In this document: positions 8,836 to 18,046 of the stretch, in pieces
Layout of the letters: each line of letters opens with the position of its first letter
Numbering within the stretch: the first letter of the stretch is position 1
Notes under the pieces: generated by a model
The model's input: the letters and a program-made list of their open reading frames with translations, nothing else
Databases searched by the model: none
What the model was told of the DNA's origin: nothing
Source of the DNA: Porticoccus hydrocarbonoclasticus MCTG13d
Lineage (GTDB): Bacteria; Pseudomonadota; Gammaproteobacteria; Pseudomonadales; Porticoccaceae
Reading direction: 5' to 3'
NCBI RefSeq assembly: GCF_000744735.1
Contig: NZ_JQMM01000001.1
Span: 2,356,001 to 2,420,000 of the forward strand
DNA length: 64,000 nt
Translations under genes and position numbers: made by a program

Positions 8836-8854
8836 GATAATGGTTACCATTTGG
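8836..8854 (+). promoter_or_regulatory. Fur-box-like operator upstream of TonB receptor
   Basis: The 19-base site begins GATAATGG and continues with TTACCATT. It matches 13 of 19 positions of the classical Fur consensus, including the full GATAATG left half and the CATT core of the right half. It lies 64 bases before the receptor ATG, overlapping the expected promoter. This suggests iron-dependent repression of the receptor. I judged it by eye only. Confidence 0.6.
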
Positions 8855-8917
8855 ATTAGCATTATCACACTTCGAGACAAGCGCACTTTAACAACCAAAT
8901 CATTTTCGGAATCACCC

Positions 8918-11068
8918 ATGGCCAACAAACTCTCTCTCTCTATTTTCACCGCTTCACTGACACTGCCCTTGGTGGCAATGGCAGTGGACGAGACAAGAAC
9001 CGACATTGAAACCATCTCTATCATCGGCTCCAGGGAAGACGTCCAAGAACTCGCCGGCTCCGGCGCCCTGATTGATCAGGAGCAGATCGCTATCGAGGCG
9101 TCCACTGACATCAACCAGCTGTTGAAAACAGTTCCCGGCATCTATATCCGCGAAGAGGATGGTTTCGGTCTGCGCCCGAATATCGGTATCCGCGGTGCCA
9201 CCTCGGAGCGCTCCTCAAAAATCACCCTGCTGGAAGACGGTATTATGATCGCACCCGCGCCCTATGCGGGACCAGCTGCCTACTACTTCCCCACCACAAT
9301 GCGCATGGATTCCATTGAAGTATTGAAAGGGGCGCCCCTGCTGCGCTATGGCCCCCAGACCACCGGCGGCATCGTCAACCTGAGATCCACACCGATCCCC
9401 GAGGAGAATAGCGGCAAGTTGCGGCTGGCTGCCGGTGAGGACGGCATGCGGGACTTGCATCTGAACTATGGCGGCAGGTTCGGTGGCGGCGCACTGGGGA
9501 ACTTCGGTTGGCTGCTGGAAACCGTGCAGCGCGATGCAGACGGCTTCAAAAAAATTGACCGCAGCGGTCGCGATACCGGTTATGACATCGAAGACTACAT
9601 GGGCAAATTGTTGTGGGAAATCGAGGGGCAGAGTCTGTTGTTAAAAGCCCAGTATTCCGAGGAAGTATCCGATGAAACCTACCTCGGACTCACCGATGCC
9701 GATTTCCGGGACAACCCGAAACGCCGTTACGGACTGTCCCTGCCGGATGAAATGAGCCTGCGGCACAAGGGCTATAGCGCCATCTACAACCTTGATCTGA
9801 CCGACAGTGTGCGGATGACGGCCACCGGCTACTACAATGAGTTTTCCCGCAACTGGTTCAAGTTGAGCGGCGGTAGCGCCCTGATTAACGCAGCCAACGG
9901 GGGGGATGCCAACGCTCAGGCAATTCTCGATGGCACCGCCGATACGACGGGCCTGACCTACAAAAACAATGATCGCGAATACGAATCCTACGGCCTGGAA
10001 CTGAATTTTGCCGTAGACATGGGTGTACACCAGCTCAACATCGGTGGTCGCGCCCACGAAGATGAGGTGGATCGACTGCAACCGGTAGATGTCTACGATC
10101 AGGTGGATGGCAAGCTGGTCTATGTGAGCACCAATCCGATATCCAGTGGCGACAATCGCGTGGAAGATGCCGAGGCCATCTCGTTCTGGCTGACGGACAA
10201 CTGGCAGGTTACCGACGCACTGGCACTGAATTTATTCCTCCGCTACGAGAAAGTGCATTCGTCGGAGGAGCGCTATACGGATGAATCCCGCAATACTATC
10301 AGCAGTAAAAAATCCAACCGTTCAGAAGAGCTCCTGCCGGGTGTTTCGTTTACCTATGACCTGAACGACCAATGGCAGGTACTGGCCGGTGTACACCGCG
10401 GCTTTTCGCCCCTGGGCGGCGGCGCCTCGGAACGTGAAGACCCGGAAACCAGCATCAACTATGAAGCCGGGGTCCGTTTCAACGAAAACAGCTTCTTTGC
10501 AGAAATGATCGGTTTCTATAGCGACTTTGACAACAAAACCGAAAACTGCTCTGTGGCCAATCCCTGCAGCAACGGCGATACCAGTGGCAGCTTTACCACC
10601 GGAGAAGCCGTTATTCAGGGCATTGAGCTGACCGCTGGCAACCGTTTCCAGGCCGGTGACTTTACGATTCCGGTAGACCTCGCCTACACCTATACCAAGG
10701 CTGAAATCAGTGAAGATGAAGGGGCTCTCGGTTTTGAAAAAGGTGACAGACTGGCAGACATACCCAAAAACACCTTCAGCCTTCGTGCCGGGATTGAAAC
10801 CCCGATGGGCTGGAATAATTACATGGTCGCCAAGTATACCGACAGATTATGCAGCAATATCGGTTGCGACAATGGCTCAAGACTCGGTAGAACCGACAGC
10901 CTGTTTGTAGTGGATCTGATCAGCCGTTACAGCGTCAATCCGGACACTGTGGTCTATGCCAAAGTGGACAACGTGTTTGACCGGGAGGAGATTGTTTCCC
11001 GCCTACCCGATGGCGCACGCCCCAATAAACCGCGCACTGCCTCCGTCGGTATTGAATACGCATTCTGA
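8918..11068 (+). CDS. TonB-dependent outer-membrane receptor, FecA-like
   Basis: A 716-residue receptor. A signal peptide ends near LVAMA at residue 22, followed by the plug domain (about 45-150) with PGIYIREEDGFGLRPNIGIRG, SSKITLLEDGIMIAPAPYAGPAAYYFPT and the DSIEVLKGAPLLRYGPQTTGGIVNL segment, then a 22-strand barrel ending in the aromatic terminus GIEYAF. The plug is close to the FecA/COG4772 group (ferric dicitrate and related siderophores). It imports a chelate across the outer membrane using TonB-ExbBD energy. There is no fecI/fecR pair nearby, and the N-terminus has no room for a signalling extension. A Fur-like site upstream and a terminator downstream make it a single-gene iron-responsive unit. 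The ligand is not deducible. Confidence 0.9.
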   Translation: MANKLSLSIFTASLTLPLVAMAVDETRTDIETISIIGSREDVQELAGSGALIDQEQIAIEASTDINQLLKTVPGIYIREEDGFGLRPNIGIRGATSERSSKITLLEDGIMIAPAPYAGPAAYYFPTTMRMDSIEVLKGAPLLRYGPQTTGGIVNLRSTPIPEENSGKLRLAAGEDGMRDLHLNYGGRFGGGALGNFGWLLETVQRDADGFKKIDRSGRDTGYDIEDYMGKLLWEIEGQSLLLKAQYSEEVSDETYLGLTDADFRDNPKRRYGLSLPDEMSLRHKGYSAIYNLDLTDSVRMTATGYYNEFSRNWFKLSGGSALINAANGGDANAQAILDGTADTTGLTYKNNDREYESYGLELNFAVDMGVHQLNIGGRAHEDEVDRLQPVDVYDQVDGKLVYVSTNPISSGDNRVEDAEAISFWLTDNWQVTDALALNLFLRYEKVHSSEERYTDESRNTISSKKSNRSEELLPGVSFTYDLNDQWQVLAGVHRGFSPLGGGASEREDPETSINYEAGVRFNENSFFAEMIGFYSDFDNKTENCSVANPCSNGDTSGSFTTGEAVIQGIELTAGNRFQAGDFTIPVDLAYTYTKAEISEDEGALGFEKGDRLADIPKNTFSLRAGIETPMGWNNYMVAKYTDRLCSNIGCDNGSRLGRTDSLFVVDLISRYSVNPDTVVYAKVDNVFDREEIVSRLPDGARPNKPRTASVGIEYAF

Positions 11069-11096
11069 TTGCCAATCCCACCTTCAGACCTTGATA

Positions 11097-11124
11097 CCTC
11101 CATCCCAGCGGTGGAGGTTTTTTT
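11097..11124 (+). terminator. Rho-independent terminator after TonB receptor
   Basis: Stem CCTCCA / TGGAGG with a 9-base loop, followed by seven consecutive T. It begins 29 bases after the receptor stop and separates that gene from the AEC permease. Confidence 0.85.
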
Positions 11125-11204
11125 ATGTCAGTTCAATTAAGCCCGCCATATTGTCTGGGCAACCGGGCTGTTATGATAATGGACAGTTTTTCTGACCGGC
11201 TGTT

Positions 11205-12170
11205 ATGAACGAAACTGCTCCCCTCGCCCTGCTGGGCTTTGCCCTCTCAATTACCGGCCCGATTTTCCTGGTGGTCCTGTTGGGTCTGCTGCTGAAAAAA
11301 GTCGGCCTGATTCCCACTGCATTCATCCAGCCGGCCTCCGACCTGGTATTCAAGGTGGGTCTGCCGGTGATTCTGTTTCTGAGTATCTACCGGGCAGACC
11401 TGGCAAGTGTTGCTATGGGGCTGCCCCTGTTGGTGGCGATCCCGCTGACGGTATTGATATTCGCCGTGGCCTGGCCCATTGGCCGGTTATTCAACGGCGA
11501 AAACAAGGCCGATTGCGGTATCTTCGTACAGGGTGTTTTCCGGGGTAATCTGGCGGTCATCGGGCTGGCATTTTGTGGCAATGCCTATGGGCAGGCTGGT
11601 CTGGCAACCGCCGCTCTGCCCATTGCCCTGCTGACCGTGCTGTATAACGTTCTCGCAGTAGTAGCACTGAACTCCATCCAGACCGGTGACGGCCAATCTC
11701 CGATGAGGAGGATGCTGCGCAATACACTCACCAACCCGCTACTGATCGGGATCGCTCTGGGCTTTCTGTTCAAGCTCGGCGGGCTGCCATTACCAGCCCT
11801 TCTGGAGGACACCGGCAACTACTTTGCCCAGATGACCCTGCCACTGGCACTGCTCTGCATTGGCGCCTCGATGAACCTCAGAGCGCTGAAACACTCCGGT
11901 GCCAGCACACTGGCCGCAGCCCTATTGAAGCTGGTGATAACACCGCTGCTGATTGTCGGCACGGCCGCCTGGTTCGGTGTCAGTGGCATGGCACTGGGAA
12001 TCCTGTTTTTGCTGACATCAACACCCACAGCGGTAGCCAGCTTTATTCAGGTGAAGTCCATGGGAGGCAACGGTGAGCTGGCCGCCAATATGGTGGTATT
12101 GTCAACCCTGTTGGGCATGCTGACGGTCACCGGCGGTTTACTGACTCTCAAAGCACTGGCACTGGTCTAG
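11205..12170 (+). CDS. AEC-family transporter (auxin efflux carrier-like), 321 aa
   Basis: About ten hydrophobic helices in two inverted sets of five fill the protein. Recognisable family elements are the first helix GPIFLVVLLGLLLKKVGLI, FVQGVFRGNLAVIGLA in the middle and the C-terminal TSTPTAVASFIQVKSMGG that ends in the last helix pair. The AEC/BART family in bacteria moves carboxylates such as malate or malonate, or is uncharacterised. The first ATG after a terminator is the only sensible start. It is followed by PreP on the same strand after 81 bases, but a functional link is not apparent. Confidence 0.85.
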   Translation: MNETAPLALLGFALSITGPIFLVVLLGLLLKKVGLIPTAFIQPASDLVFKVGLPVILFLSIYRADLASVAMGLPLLVAIPLTVLIFAVAWPIGRLFNGENKADCGIFVQGVFRGNLAVIGLAFCGNAYGQAGLATAALPIALLTVLYNVLAVVALNSIQTGDGQSPMRRMLRNTLTNPLLIGIALGFLFKLGGLPLPALLEDTGNYFAQMTLPLALLCIGASMNLRALKHSGASTLAAALLKLVITPLLIVGTAAWFGVSGMALGILFLLTSTPTAVASFIQVKSMGGNGELAANMVVLSTLLGMLTVTGGLLTLKALALV

Positions 12171-12251
12171 CTCCATATCGGGCGTGGCTAAGCATCCGAC
12201 CCACAGGTAGAATGTCCCTTTGTCCGAACACCCGATAACCGAGGTCCGAAT

Positions 12252-15170
12252 ATGACGACACAGGCACATCCCGCCTTTGAGTTTCTGCGCAGCGAGCGCA
12301 TCGACTCCCTGAATATTGACGTGGCGGAATACCGCCACCGAAAAACCGGTGCCCAGCATATTCATATCACCGCCGACAATCCGGAAAACGTTTTTCTGGT
12401 GGCCTTGCGTACCGTGCCCGAGGACTCCACCGGGGTAGCCCACATACTGGAACACACTGTCCTTTGTGGCAGCGAAAAATACCCGGTACGCGATCCTTTT
12501 TTCATGATGATTCGCCGGTCCCTGAATACCTTTATGAACGCCCTTACCAGCTCTGACTGGACGGCCTACCCCTTTGCCAGCCAAAACCGCAAGGATTTTG
12601 ACAACCTGCTGGACGTCTATCTGGACGCCGTGTTTTTTTCGCGACTGGACGAACTGGATTTCCGCCAGGAAGGCCACCGGGTGGAATTTGCCGAGCCCGG
12701 CAATACTGACTCACCGCTGGTCTACAAGGGCGTGGTTTACAACGAGATGAAAGGGGCCATGAGCTCAGTGCCCTCGGTCCTGTGGCAGACCCTCTGTGAG
12801 CACCTCTACCCCACCACTACCTATCACTACAACAGTGGCGGCGATCCGGCCCATATACCCGAACTCAGTTACGCACAATTAAAGACTTTCTATAAAACCT
12901 ACTACCATCCCACCAATGCCATTTTCATGACCTTTGGCGATATACCGGTGACGGAGCTACAGGCCAATATAGAAAACCATGCCCTGCAGCGTTTCGACCG
13001 GCTGGACACGGAAATCTCCGTCCCCGACGAACAGCGCTACACCGACCCGGTGACCGTGGAAAGCACCTATCCATTTAATGAGGAAGGCAGCAGCGACAAC
13101 CGTACCCACATCGTGATGGGCTGGTTGCTGGGCAAAGCCACCGATCTGGAAGCCACCATGGAGGCACACCTGCTGTGCAGCGTGTTGCTCGATAACAGCG
13201 CCTCCCCACTGCTAAAGGCACTGGAGACCACCGAACTGGGTTCATCGCCCTCTCCACTGTGCGGGCTGGATGACTCCCAGCGTGAGCTCTGCTTTGTCTG
13301 CGGGATCGAGGGTAGCGAACCGGATCGTGCCGACGCATTACAGGCGCTGGTGCTCTCGGTGCTCGAGGGCGTGGCAGAGAATGGCGTCCCGGAAGAGCAA
13401 CTGGCGGCCTCCCTCCACCAGCTGGAGCTGCAACAACGTGAAATTGGTGGCGGCAACTTCCCCTATGGCCTGCAACTGCTTCTGACAGCCCTCACCAGCG
13501 CCACCCACCGGGGCGATCCCATCGCATTGCTGAACCTTGACCCGGTACTGGAAAAGCTCCGGCGCCTGATCCGGGACCCCGATTACATCAAACAACTAGC
13601 CCGCCGGCTGCTGCTGGACAATCCCCACCGGGTCCGTCTCACCATGAGTCCGGACCGGGAGCTGTCCGCCCGCCGTGAAAAAGAGGAAGCGGACAAACTC
13701 GCTGCCATCAAAGCCGATCTTGATGACGCGGGCAAACAGGCGATTGTGGAGCAGGCCGAGATTCTCAACCAGCGCCAGCAACAAAAGGATGACGATGCCA
13801 TCCTGCCCAAAGTGGGTCTGGACGACATTCCTGCGCACATGGACTATGTGGCTGCCACCGAACGAAAAACCCGTCCGCTGACCCTGACCAGTTACGGCAC
13901 AGGCACCAACGGTCTGGTCTATCAACAGATCCTGTTGCCGCTGCCAGCCCTGAGCGAAGCGCAACTCGACCTGCTGCCGATCTACTGCAGCAGCCTGACG
14001 GAGCTGGGGATTGGTGACCGCGATTACCTGGCGACCCAGCTCTGGCAATCGAAAGTGTGCGGCAGCATCCACGCCTACGCCACCGTTCGCGGCAAGCCGG
14101 ACAACCCGCAGGATCTGTCCGGACACCTGGTTCTGTCCAGCAAGGGACTGGCCAGACATCAAGCCGAGCTCACTGAGCTCATGCAGGCGACACTGGAACA
14201 GGTTCGCTTCGATGAACTGAGCCGGATCCGCGAACTGATGGCCCAGACCCGCGCCAGCCGCGAGGCCAGCGTCACCGGGAGTGGCCACCAACTGGCCATG
14301 GCGGCAGCCTGCAGCGGGATCAGTCCGGGGGCGGATCTGGCACATCGATGGGGGGGCCTGGCAGGCATCCGCTACATCAAACAACTGGATAGCAGTCTGT
14401 CCGACAACACCCTGGTGGACGGGCTGGCCGCTGAACTGGCTGCCATCCACCGACAGGTGTTGAACGCACCGCGGCAATTTCTGGTGGTGGGTGAAAATGA
14501 TCGGCTGGCGGACTATCAGGCAGTCATTCAACAGCAGTTCGCACCAATCACGGGCGAGGGGTTCAATGCCTTTCAGCAACCGGAACTGCATCGACGGGTG
14601 GCGGAGCTGTGGAAGGCCAGCACCCAGGTCAATTTCTGCGCCAAAGCCTACCCCACGGTGCCCCTGTCCCACCCAGATGCCGCACCGCTGACCGTGCTGG
14701 GCGGTTTTCTGCGCAATGGCTATTTGCACCGCGCTATCCGCGAACAGGGCGGTGCCTACGGCGGCGGGGCCAATCAGGAAAACAACATAGCGGCATTCCG
14801 CTTCTTCTCCTACCGCGACCCCCGTCTCGAAGACACCCTCAGTGACTTCGATCGGGCACTGCAATGGCTGCACAATGAAGCACACCAGTGGCAACAGGTC
14901 GAAGAAGCCATTCTCGGCGTGATCAGCTCAATCGATAAACCCGGCTCTCCGGCGGGCGAGGCCAAGGAAACCTTTCAAGCAGAGCTCTACGGCCGCAGCC
15001 GCGAAGTGAGAGAAACCTTCCGTAACCGGGTCAGGGAAACCACACTTGATGATCTGCGTCGGGTGGCCGCCACCTATCTGGTGGCAGAGAATGTCAGTAC
15101 CGCCGTGATCACCAGTCCCGATCAGGCCAGTCTGGCAGACGCCCTGCAACTGACCCCGGTATCGCTGTAA
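12252..15170 (+). CDS. M16C metalloprotease, presequence protease (PreP) family
   Basis: A 972-residue insulinase-superfamily peptidase of the M16C (PreP/pitrilysin-like) branch. The inverted zinc motif HILEH, with the distal glutamate in YNEMKGAMS about 75 residues later, gives the metal site. CGSEKYPVRDPFF and LNTFMNALTSSDWTAYPFAS are strongly conserved PreP sequence. Four M16 half-domains and the central hinge fit the length. In organelles PreP degrades cleaved targeting peptides; bacterial homologues digest small peptides. GAGG lies seven bases before the ATG. It leads a tight operon with a thioesterase, cmoA and cmoB, starting with a TAATG overlap. Confidence 0.93.
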   Translation: MTTQAHPAFEFLRSERIDSLNIDVAEYRHRKTGAQHIHITADNPENVFLVALRTVPEDSTGVAHILEHTVLCGSEKYPVRDPFFMMIRRSLNTFMNALTSSDWTAYPFASQNRKDFDNLLDVYLDAVFFSRLDELDFRQEGHRVEFAEPGNTDSPLVYKGVVYNEMKGAMSSVPSVLWQTLCEHLYPTTTYHYNSGGDPAHIPELSYAQLKTFYKTYYHPTNAIFMTFGDIPVTELQANIENHALQRFDRLDTEISVPDEQRYTDPVTVESTYPFNEEGSSDNRTHIVMGWLLGKATDLEATMEAHLLCSVLLDNSASPLLKALETTELGSSPSPLCGLDDSQRELCFVCGIEGSEPDRADALQALVLSVLEGVAENGVPEEQLAASLHQLELQQREIGGGNFPYGLQLLLTALTSATHRGDPIALLNLDPVLEKLRRLIRDPDYIKQLARRLLLDNPHRVRLTMSPDRELSARREKEEADKLAAIKADLDDAGKQAIVEQAEILNQRQQQKDDDAILPKVGLDDIPAHMDYVAATERKTRPLTLTSYGTGTNGLVYQQILLPLPALSEAQLDLLPIYCSSLTELGIGDRDYLATQLWQSKVCGSIHAYATVRGKPDNPQDLSGHLVLSSKGLARHQAELTELMQATLEQVRFDELSRIRELMAQTRASREASVTGSGHQLAMAAACSGISPGADLAHRWGGLAGIRYIKQLDSSLSDNTLVDGLAAELAAIHRQVLNAPRQFLVVGENDRLADYQAVIQQQFAPITGEGFNAFQQPELHRRVAELWKASTQVNFCAKAYPTVPLSHPDAAPLTVLGGFLRNGYLHRAIREQGGAYGGGANQENNIAAFRFFSYRDPRLEDTLSDFDRALQWLHNEAHQWQQVEEAILGVISSIDKPGSPAGEAKETFQAELYGRSREVRETFRNRVRETTLDDLRRVAATYLVAENVSTAVITSPDQASLADALQLTPVSL

Positions 15171-15577
15171 TGTTTGAATTGCGTATTCAGCCGCGATTTT
15201 CAGAAACCGACGCCCTCGGTCACATCAACAACACCGTCGTGCCGGTGTGGTTTGAAGCGGCCAGGGCCGATATTTTCCGACTGGTCCATCCCAGCCTCAA
15301 CCCCGCTGACTGGCCGATGATCCTCGCCCATATCGCCGTGGATTTTGTCCATCAGATTCACCTCGGCAGCGAGGTCGTCATTACCACCGGTATAAAAAAA
15401 ATCGGCAACAAATCTTTTACGGTAGCCCATCTGGCTCACCAGAAAGAGGTGCTGGTGGCGAAAGGCGAGGCCGTGCTGGTGTGGTTTGACTACGCAGCCC
15501 AGTGCTCCCAGCCACTGCCGGAGGCTGTTCGCAGGCTCATCACGCCGCTACTGCTGGAATACGACGACGCCCCATGA
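15170..15577 (+). CDS. 4HBT-fold acyl-CoA thioesterase, 135 aa
   Basis: A single hot-dog domain: RFSETDALGHINNTVVPVWFEAAR is the 4HBT motif with the Asp-Ala-Leu-Gly-His-Ile-Asn catalytic loop, and VVITTGIKKIGNKSFTV is the second strand pair. The length is standard for the YbgC/FadM-like group. It should hydrolyse acyl-CoA in the cytosol; chain length is not predictable. Its ATG overlaps the PreP stop (TAATG) and its own stop overlaps the cmoA start (ATGA), so expression is coupled. Confidence 0.9.
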   Translation: MFELRIQPRFSETDALGHINNTVVPVWFEAARADIFRLVHPSLNPADWPMILAHIAVDFVHQIHLGSEVVITTGIKKIGNKSFTVAHLAHQKEVLVAKGEAVLVWFDYAAQCSQPLPEAVRRLITPLLLEYDDAP

Positions 15578-16305
15578 ACAGCCCGAAAGATACCCTGTTC
15601 GCCACACCACAACTTGAAATCGCCGGTTTTCGTTTCGACCGGGCGGTCGCCCGCGTGTTTCCCGATATGATCCGGCGCTCGGTGCCGGGCTACGAAACCA
15701 TCATCGCCATGACCGGCACCCTGGCAGAGCGATACGTTCAGCCCGGCAGCCAGTGTTATGACCTGGGTTGCTCCCTGGGGGCGTCTACCCTTGCCATGCG
15801 CCACCATATCCGCCACAGCGACTGCCACATTATTGCCGTGGATAACAGCGCTGCCATGCTCAGTCAGTGCCGCGAGATTCTGGCCGACGATGATGGGGAA
15901 ATCCCGGTGGAGCTGATCTGCGGTGATATTGAACAGATCCCCGTACACAACGCCACCATGGCAGTGCTGAATTTCACCCTGCAGTTTATTCCGGTCGATC
16001 GCCGCAACGCTCTGCTCCAGCGTATCAGCGATGGCCTGCAACCCGGTGGCGTGCTGGTGCTGTCGGAGAAGGTGGCCTTTGAGGATCCCCAGCACCAGCA
16101 ACTGATGATTGAACTGCACCATCATTTCAAGCGGGCCAATGGATACAGCGAGCTGGAAATAAGCCAGAAGCGTTCCGCACTGGAGGATGTACTGGTCCCG
16201 GAAACCCTGGCCGTGCATCGCCAGCGACTCAGAGAGGCCGGTTTCAGCAGTGTCGATGTCTGGTTTCAATGCTTCAACTTCGCCTCGCTGATTGCCATAA
16301 AATAG
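15574..16305 (+). CDS. cmoA: Carboxy-S-adenosyl-L-methionine synthase CmoA
   Basis: A 243-residue Rossmann methyltransferase-fold enzyme converting SAM plus prephenate to carboxy-SAM. The N-terminal FDRAVARVFPDMIRRSVPGYETII is characteristic of CmoA, and the SAM loop reads YDLGCSLGASTLAM. The start at 15574 is the ATG of an ATGA overlap with the thioesterase, giving almost the E. coli length. Next is cmoB, the enzyme that uses the product for cmo5U34 wobble modification, so function and context agree. Confidence 0.96.
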   Translation: MNSPKDTLFATPQLEIAGFRFDRAVARVFPDMIRRSVPGYETIIAMTGTLAERYVQPGSQCYDLGCSLGASTLAMRHHIRHSDCHIIAVDNSAAMLSQCREILADDDGEIPVELICGDIEQIPVHNATMAVLNFTLQFIPVDRRNALLQRISDGLQPGGVLVLSEKVAFEDPQHQQLMIELHHHFKRANGYSELEISQKRSALEDVLVPETLAVHRQRLREAGFSSVDVWFQCFNFASLIAIK

Positions 16306-16340
16306 CGGCCCACCAATCAACCACACACCCAAAAGCCCCT

Positions 16341-17318
16341 ATGATCGATTTTTCCTCCCTGCTCACCAGCCTCGCCAACGCAGAACACCCCGCACTGCAA
16401 GCCTGGGCCGCACTGCTGCCCCCTCAGCTTGCCCAGGGTATGTCGGTAGAGCGCTGGGGCGATCTGCCGGGCTGGCAGGCGACACTGGAGCAACTGCCAC
16501 CGCTTGAGCCATCCCGGATCGATTTACGGACCGCTATTACGGTGGGCGATGTGGCGGACTGCGACGAACAGACGCGCCAAGAGCTGCACGCGACCCTGAT
16601 GGGCCTTCATCCCTGGCGCAAGGGGCCCTACCAGTTGTTTGGCCTGACCATTGATACCGAGTGGCGCTCGGACTGGAAATGGGATCGGGTGTTGCCCCAC
16701 ATCGCCCCGCTGAAAAACCGGCTGGTCCTCGATGTGGGTTGCGGCAATGGCTACCACTGCTGGCGGATGCTCGGCGAGGGTGCGCGGCAGGTGATCGGCA
16801 TTGATCCATCCGCAAAATTTGTCTTTCAATTCAATATATTAAAACACTACCTTGGCGATCTGCCAGTGGATGTACTGCCCCTCGGCATCGAGCAGCTGCC
16901 GACGGAAATGCAGTGCTTTGACAGCGTATTTTCCATGGGGGTGTTCTACCATCGCCGCTCGCCAATGGACCACCTCAAAGAATTAAAAGACTGCCTGCGA
17001 CCGGGCGGCCAACTGATACTGGAAACCCTGGTTATTGAGGGCGGCCCAGGCGAGGTACTGGTGCCCGAAGGGCGTTACGCGAAAATGCGCAATGTGTGGT
17101 TTCTGCCAAGCGCGGACACCCTGCTCAGCTGGTTGCGCAAATGTGGCTATCGGAAACCAAGATTGGTGGACAGTACCCGAACATCCATCGAGGAGCAGCG
17201 TTCAACGGCATGGATGACCTATGAATCCCTGCCAGACTTCCTTGATCCAATCGATCATAACCGCACGGTCGAAGGTCATCCGGGGCCCATCCGCGCAGTC
17301 TTTGTCGCGGAAAGCTGA
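16341..17318 (+). CDS. cmoB: tRNA U34 carboxymethyltransferase CmoB
   Basis: A 325-residue enzyme transferring the carboxymethyl group of carboxy-SAM to 5-hydroxyuridine at tRNA position 34. It shows RKGPYQLFGLTIDTEWRSDWKWDRV, the CmoB-specific substrate segment, then the SAM-binding loop LDVGCGNGYHCWRMLGEG and the VFSMGVFYHRRSPMDHL motif. The ATG at 16341 gives the family length. It lies 35 bases after cmoA and closes the operon. Confidence 0.96.
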   Translation: MIDFSSLLTSLANAEHPALQAWAALLPPQLAQGMSVERWGDLPGWQATLEQLPPLEPSRIDLRTAITVGDVADCDEQTRQELHATLMGLHPWRKGPYQLFGLTIDTEWRSDWKWDRVLPHIAPLKNRLVLDVGCGNGYHCWRMLGEGARQVIGIDPSAKFVFQFNILKHYLGDLPVDVLPLGIEQLPTEMQCFDSVFSMGVFYHRRSPMDHLKELKDCLRPGGQLILETLVIEGGPGEVLVPEGRYAKMRNVWFLPSADTLLSWLRKCGYRKPRLVDSTRTSIEEQRSTAWMTYESLPDFLDPIDHNRTVEGHPGPIRAVFVAES

Positions 17319-17338
17319 GGTCATTTCCCGATTAGCAA

Positions 17339-17881
17339 CTAATCGTCCAGCTCGACCACTGGCGTCGCCAGGCCAAACTCGTCGTGTATTTGCCGGCACC
17401 AGCGATTGAGCCGTTCGGCGCTGAGGGCCGGCTGCTGGTCTTCGTCGATACCCAGACCGACAAACAGGGCCTGCCCGGGAACCCTGGCTTTTGAAGCGTC
17501 AAATTCGTAGCCCGCCGTGGGCCAGTGACCGACCACTCGATCTGCTGTTTTCACCACCACATCGTGCAGCATACCCATGGCATCGAGAAAAAAATCCCCA
17601 TAACCGAACTGGTCTCCCAGGCCGATAAACGCAACCGTCTTGCCGGAAAAGTCGATGGCTTCCAGATCGTCCCAGAAGTCTTCCCAGTCCGACTGGATCT
17701 GACCGAAATCCCAAGTGGGAATACCCAGAATCAGTTTGTCATAGGGCAGAAATTCCAGCTGGGTAACATCGCCGATATCGTGAACATCCACCACCTCATC
17801 CCCCAGACGGGAGACAACCCGGTGGGCAATGGATTCGGTATTCCCCTCGTCGCTGCCAAAGAACAAACCGATCTTCGTCAC
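17339..17881 (-). CDS. fldA: Flavodoxin, FldA type
   Basis: A 180-residue long-chain flavodoxin. It has the FMN loop GLFFGSDEGNTE, then LGIPTWDFGQIQSDWEDFWDDL and IGLGDQFGYGDFFLDAMG, and the GHWPTAGYEFDASKA and FVGLGIDEDQQPALS elements of FldA. The start is the GTG at 17881: an AGAGG site lies six bases upstream and the family begins here. It is convergent with cmoB and downstream of ald on the same strand. FldA normally feeds electrons to radical-SAM and isoprenoid enzymes. Confidence 0.92.
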   Translation of the reverse strand: MTKIGLFFGSDEGNTESIAHRVVSRLGDEVVDVHDIGDVTQLEFLPYDKLILGIPTWDFGQIQSDWEDFWDDLEAIDFSGKTVAFIGLGDQFGYGDFFLDAMGMLHDVVVKTADRVVGHWPTAGYEFDASKARVPGQALFVGLGIDEDQQPALSAERLNRWCRQIHDEFGLATPVVELDD

Positions 17882-18046
17882 TGTAACCTCTGAACAACCG
17901 TGATAAAAACTGCGCGGATTCTCCCAGCTCCCGGAGAATGCTGCAACCACCGGCAGGTATTTACGAAACCGGGTCGGGCAATTCAGGCACACCCTGTTTT
18001 TAAGTACTTGCTGTTTTTTCAGTGCTGTTTATTTTTGCAAGGCTGC

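Noticed and set aside
13596-14894. 432-residue open frame opposite the PreP gene
   Set aside because: Antisense to a clear M16C protease; composition and lack of a start site mark it as a shadow.
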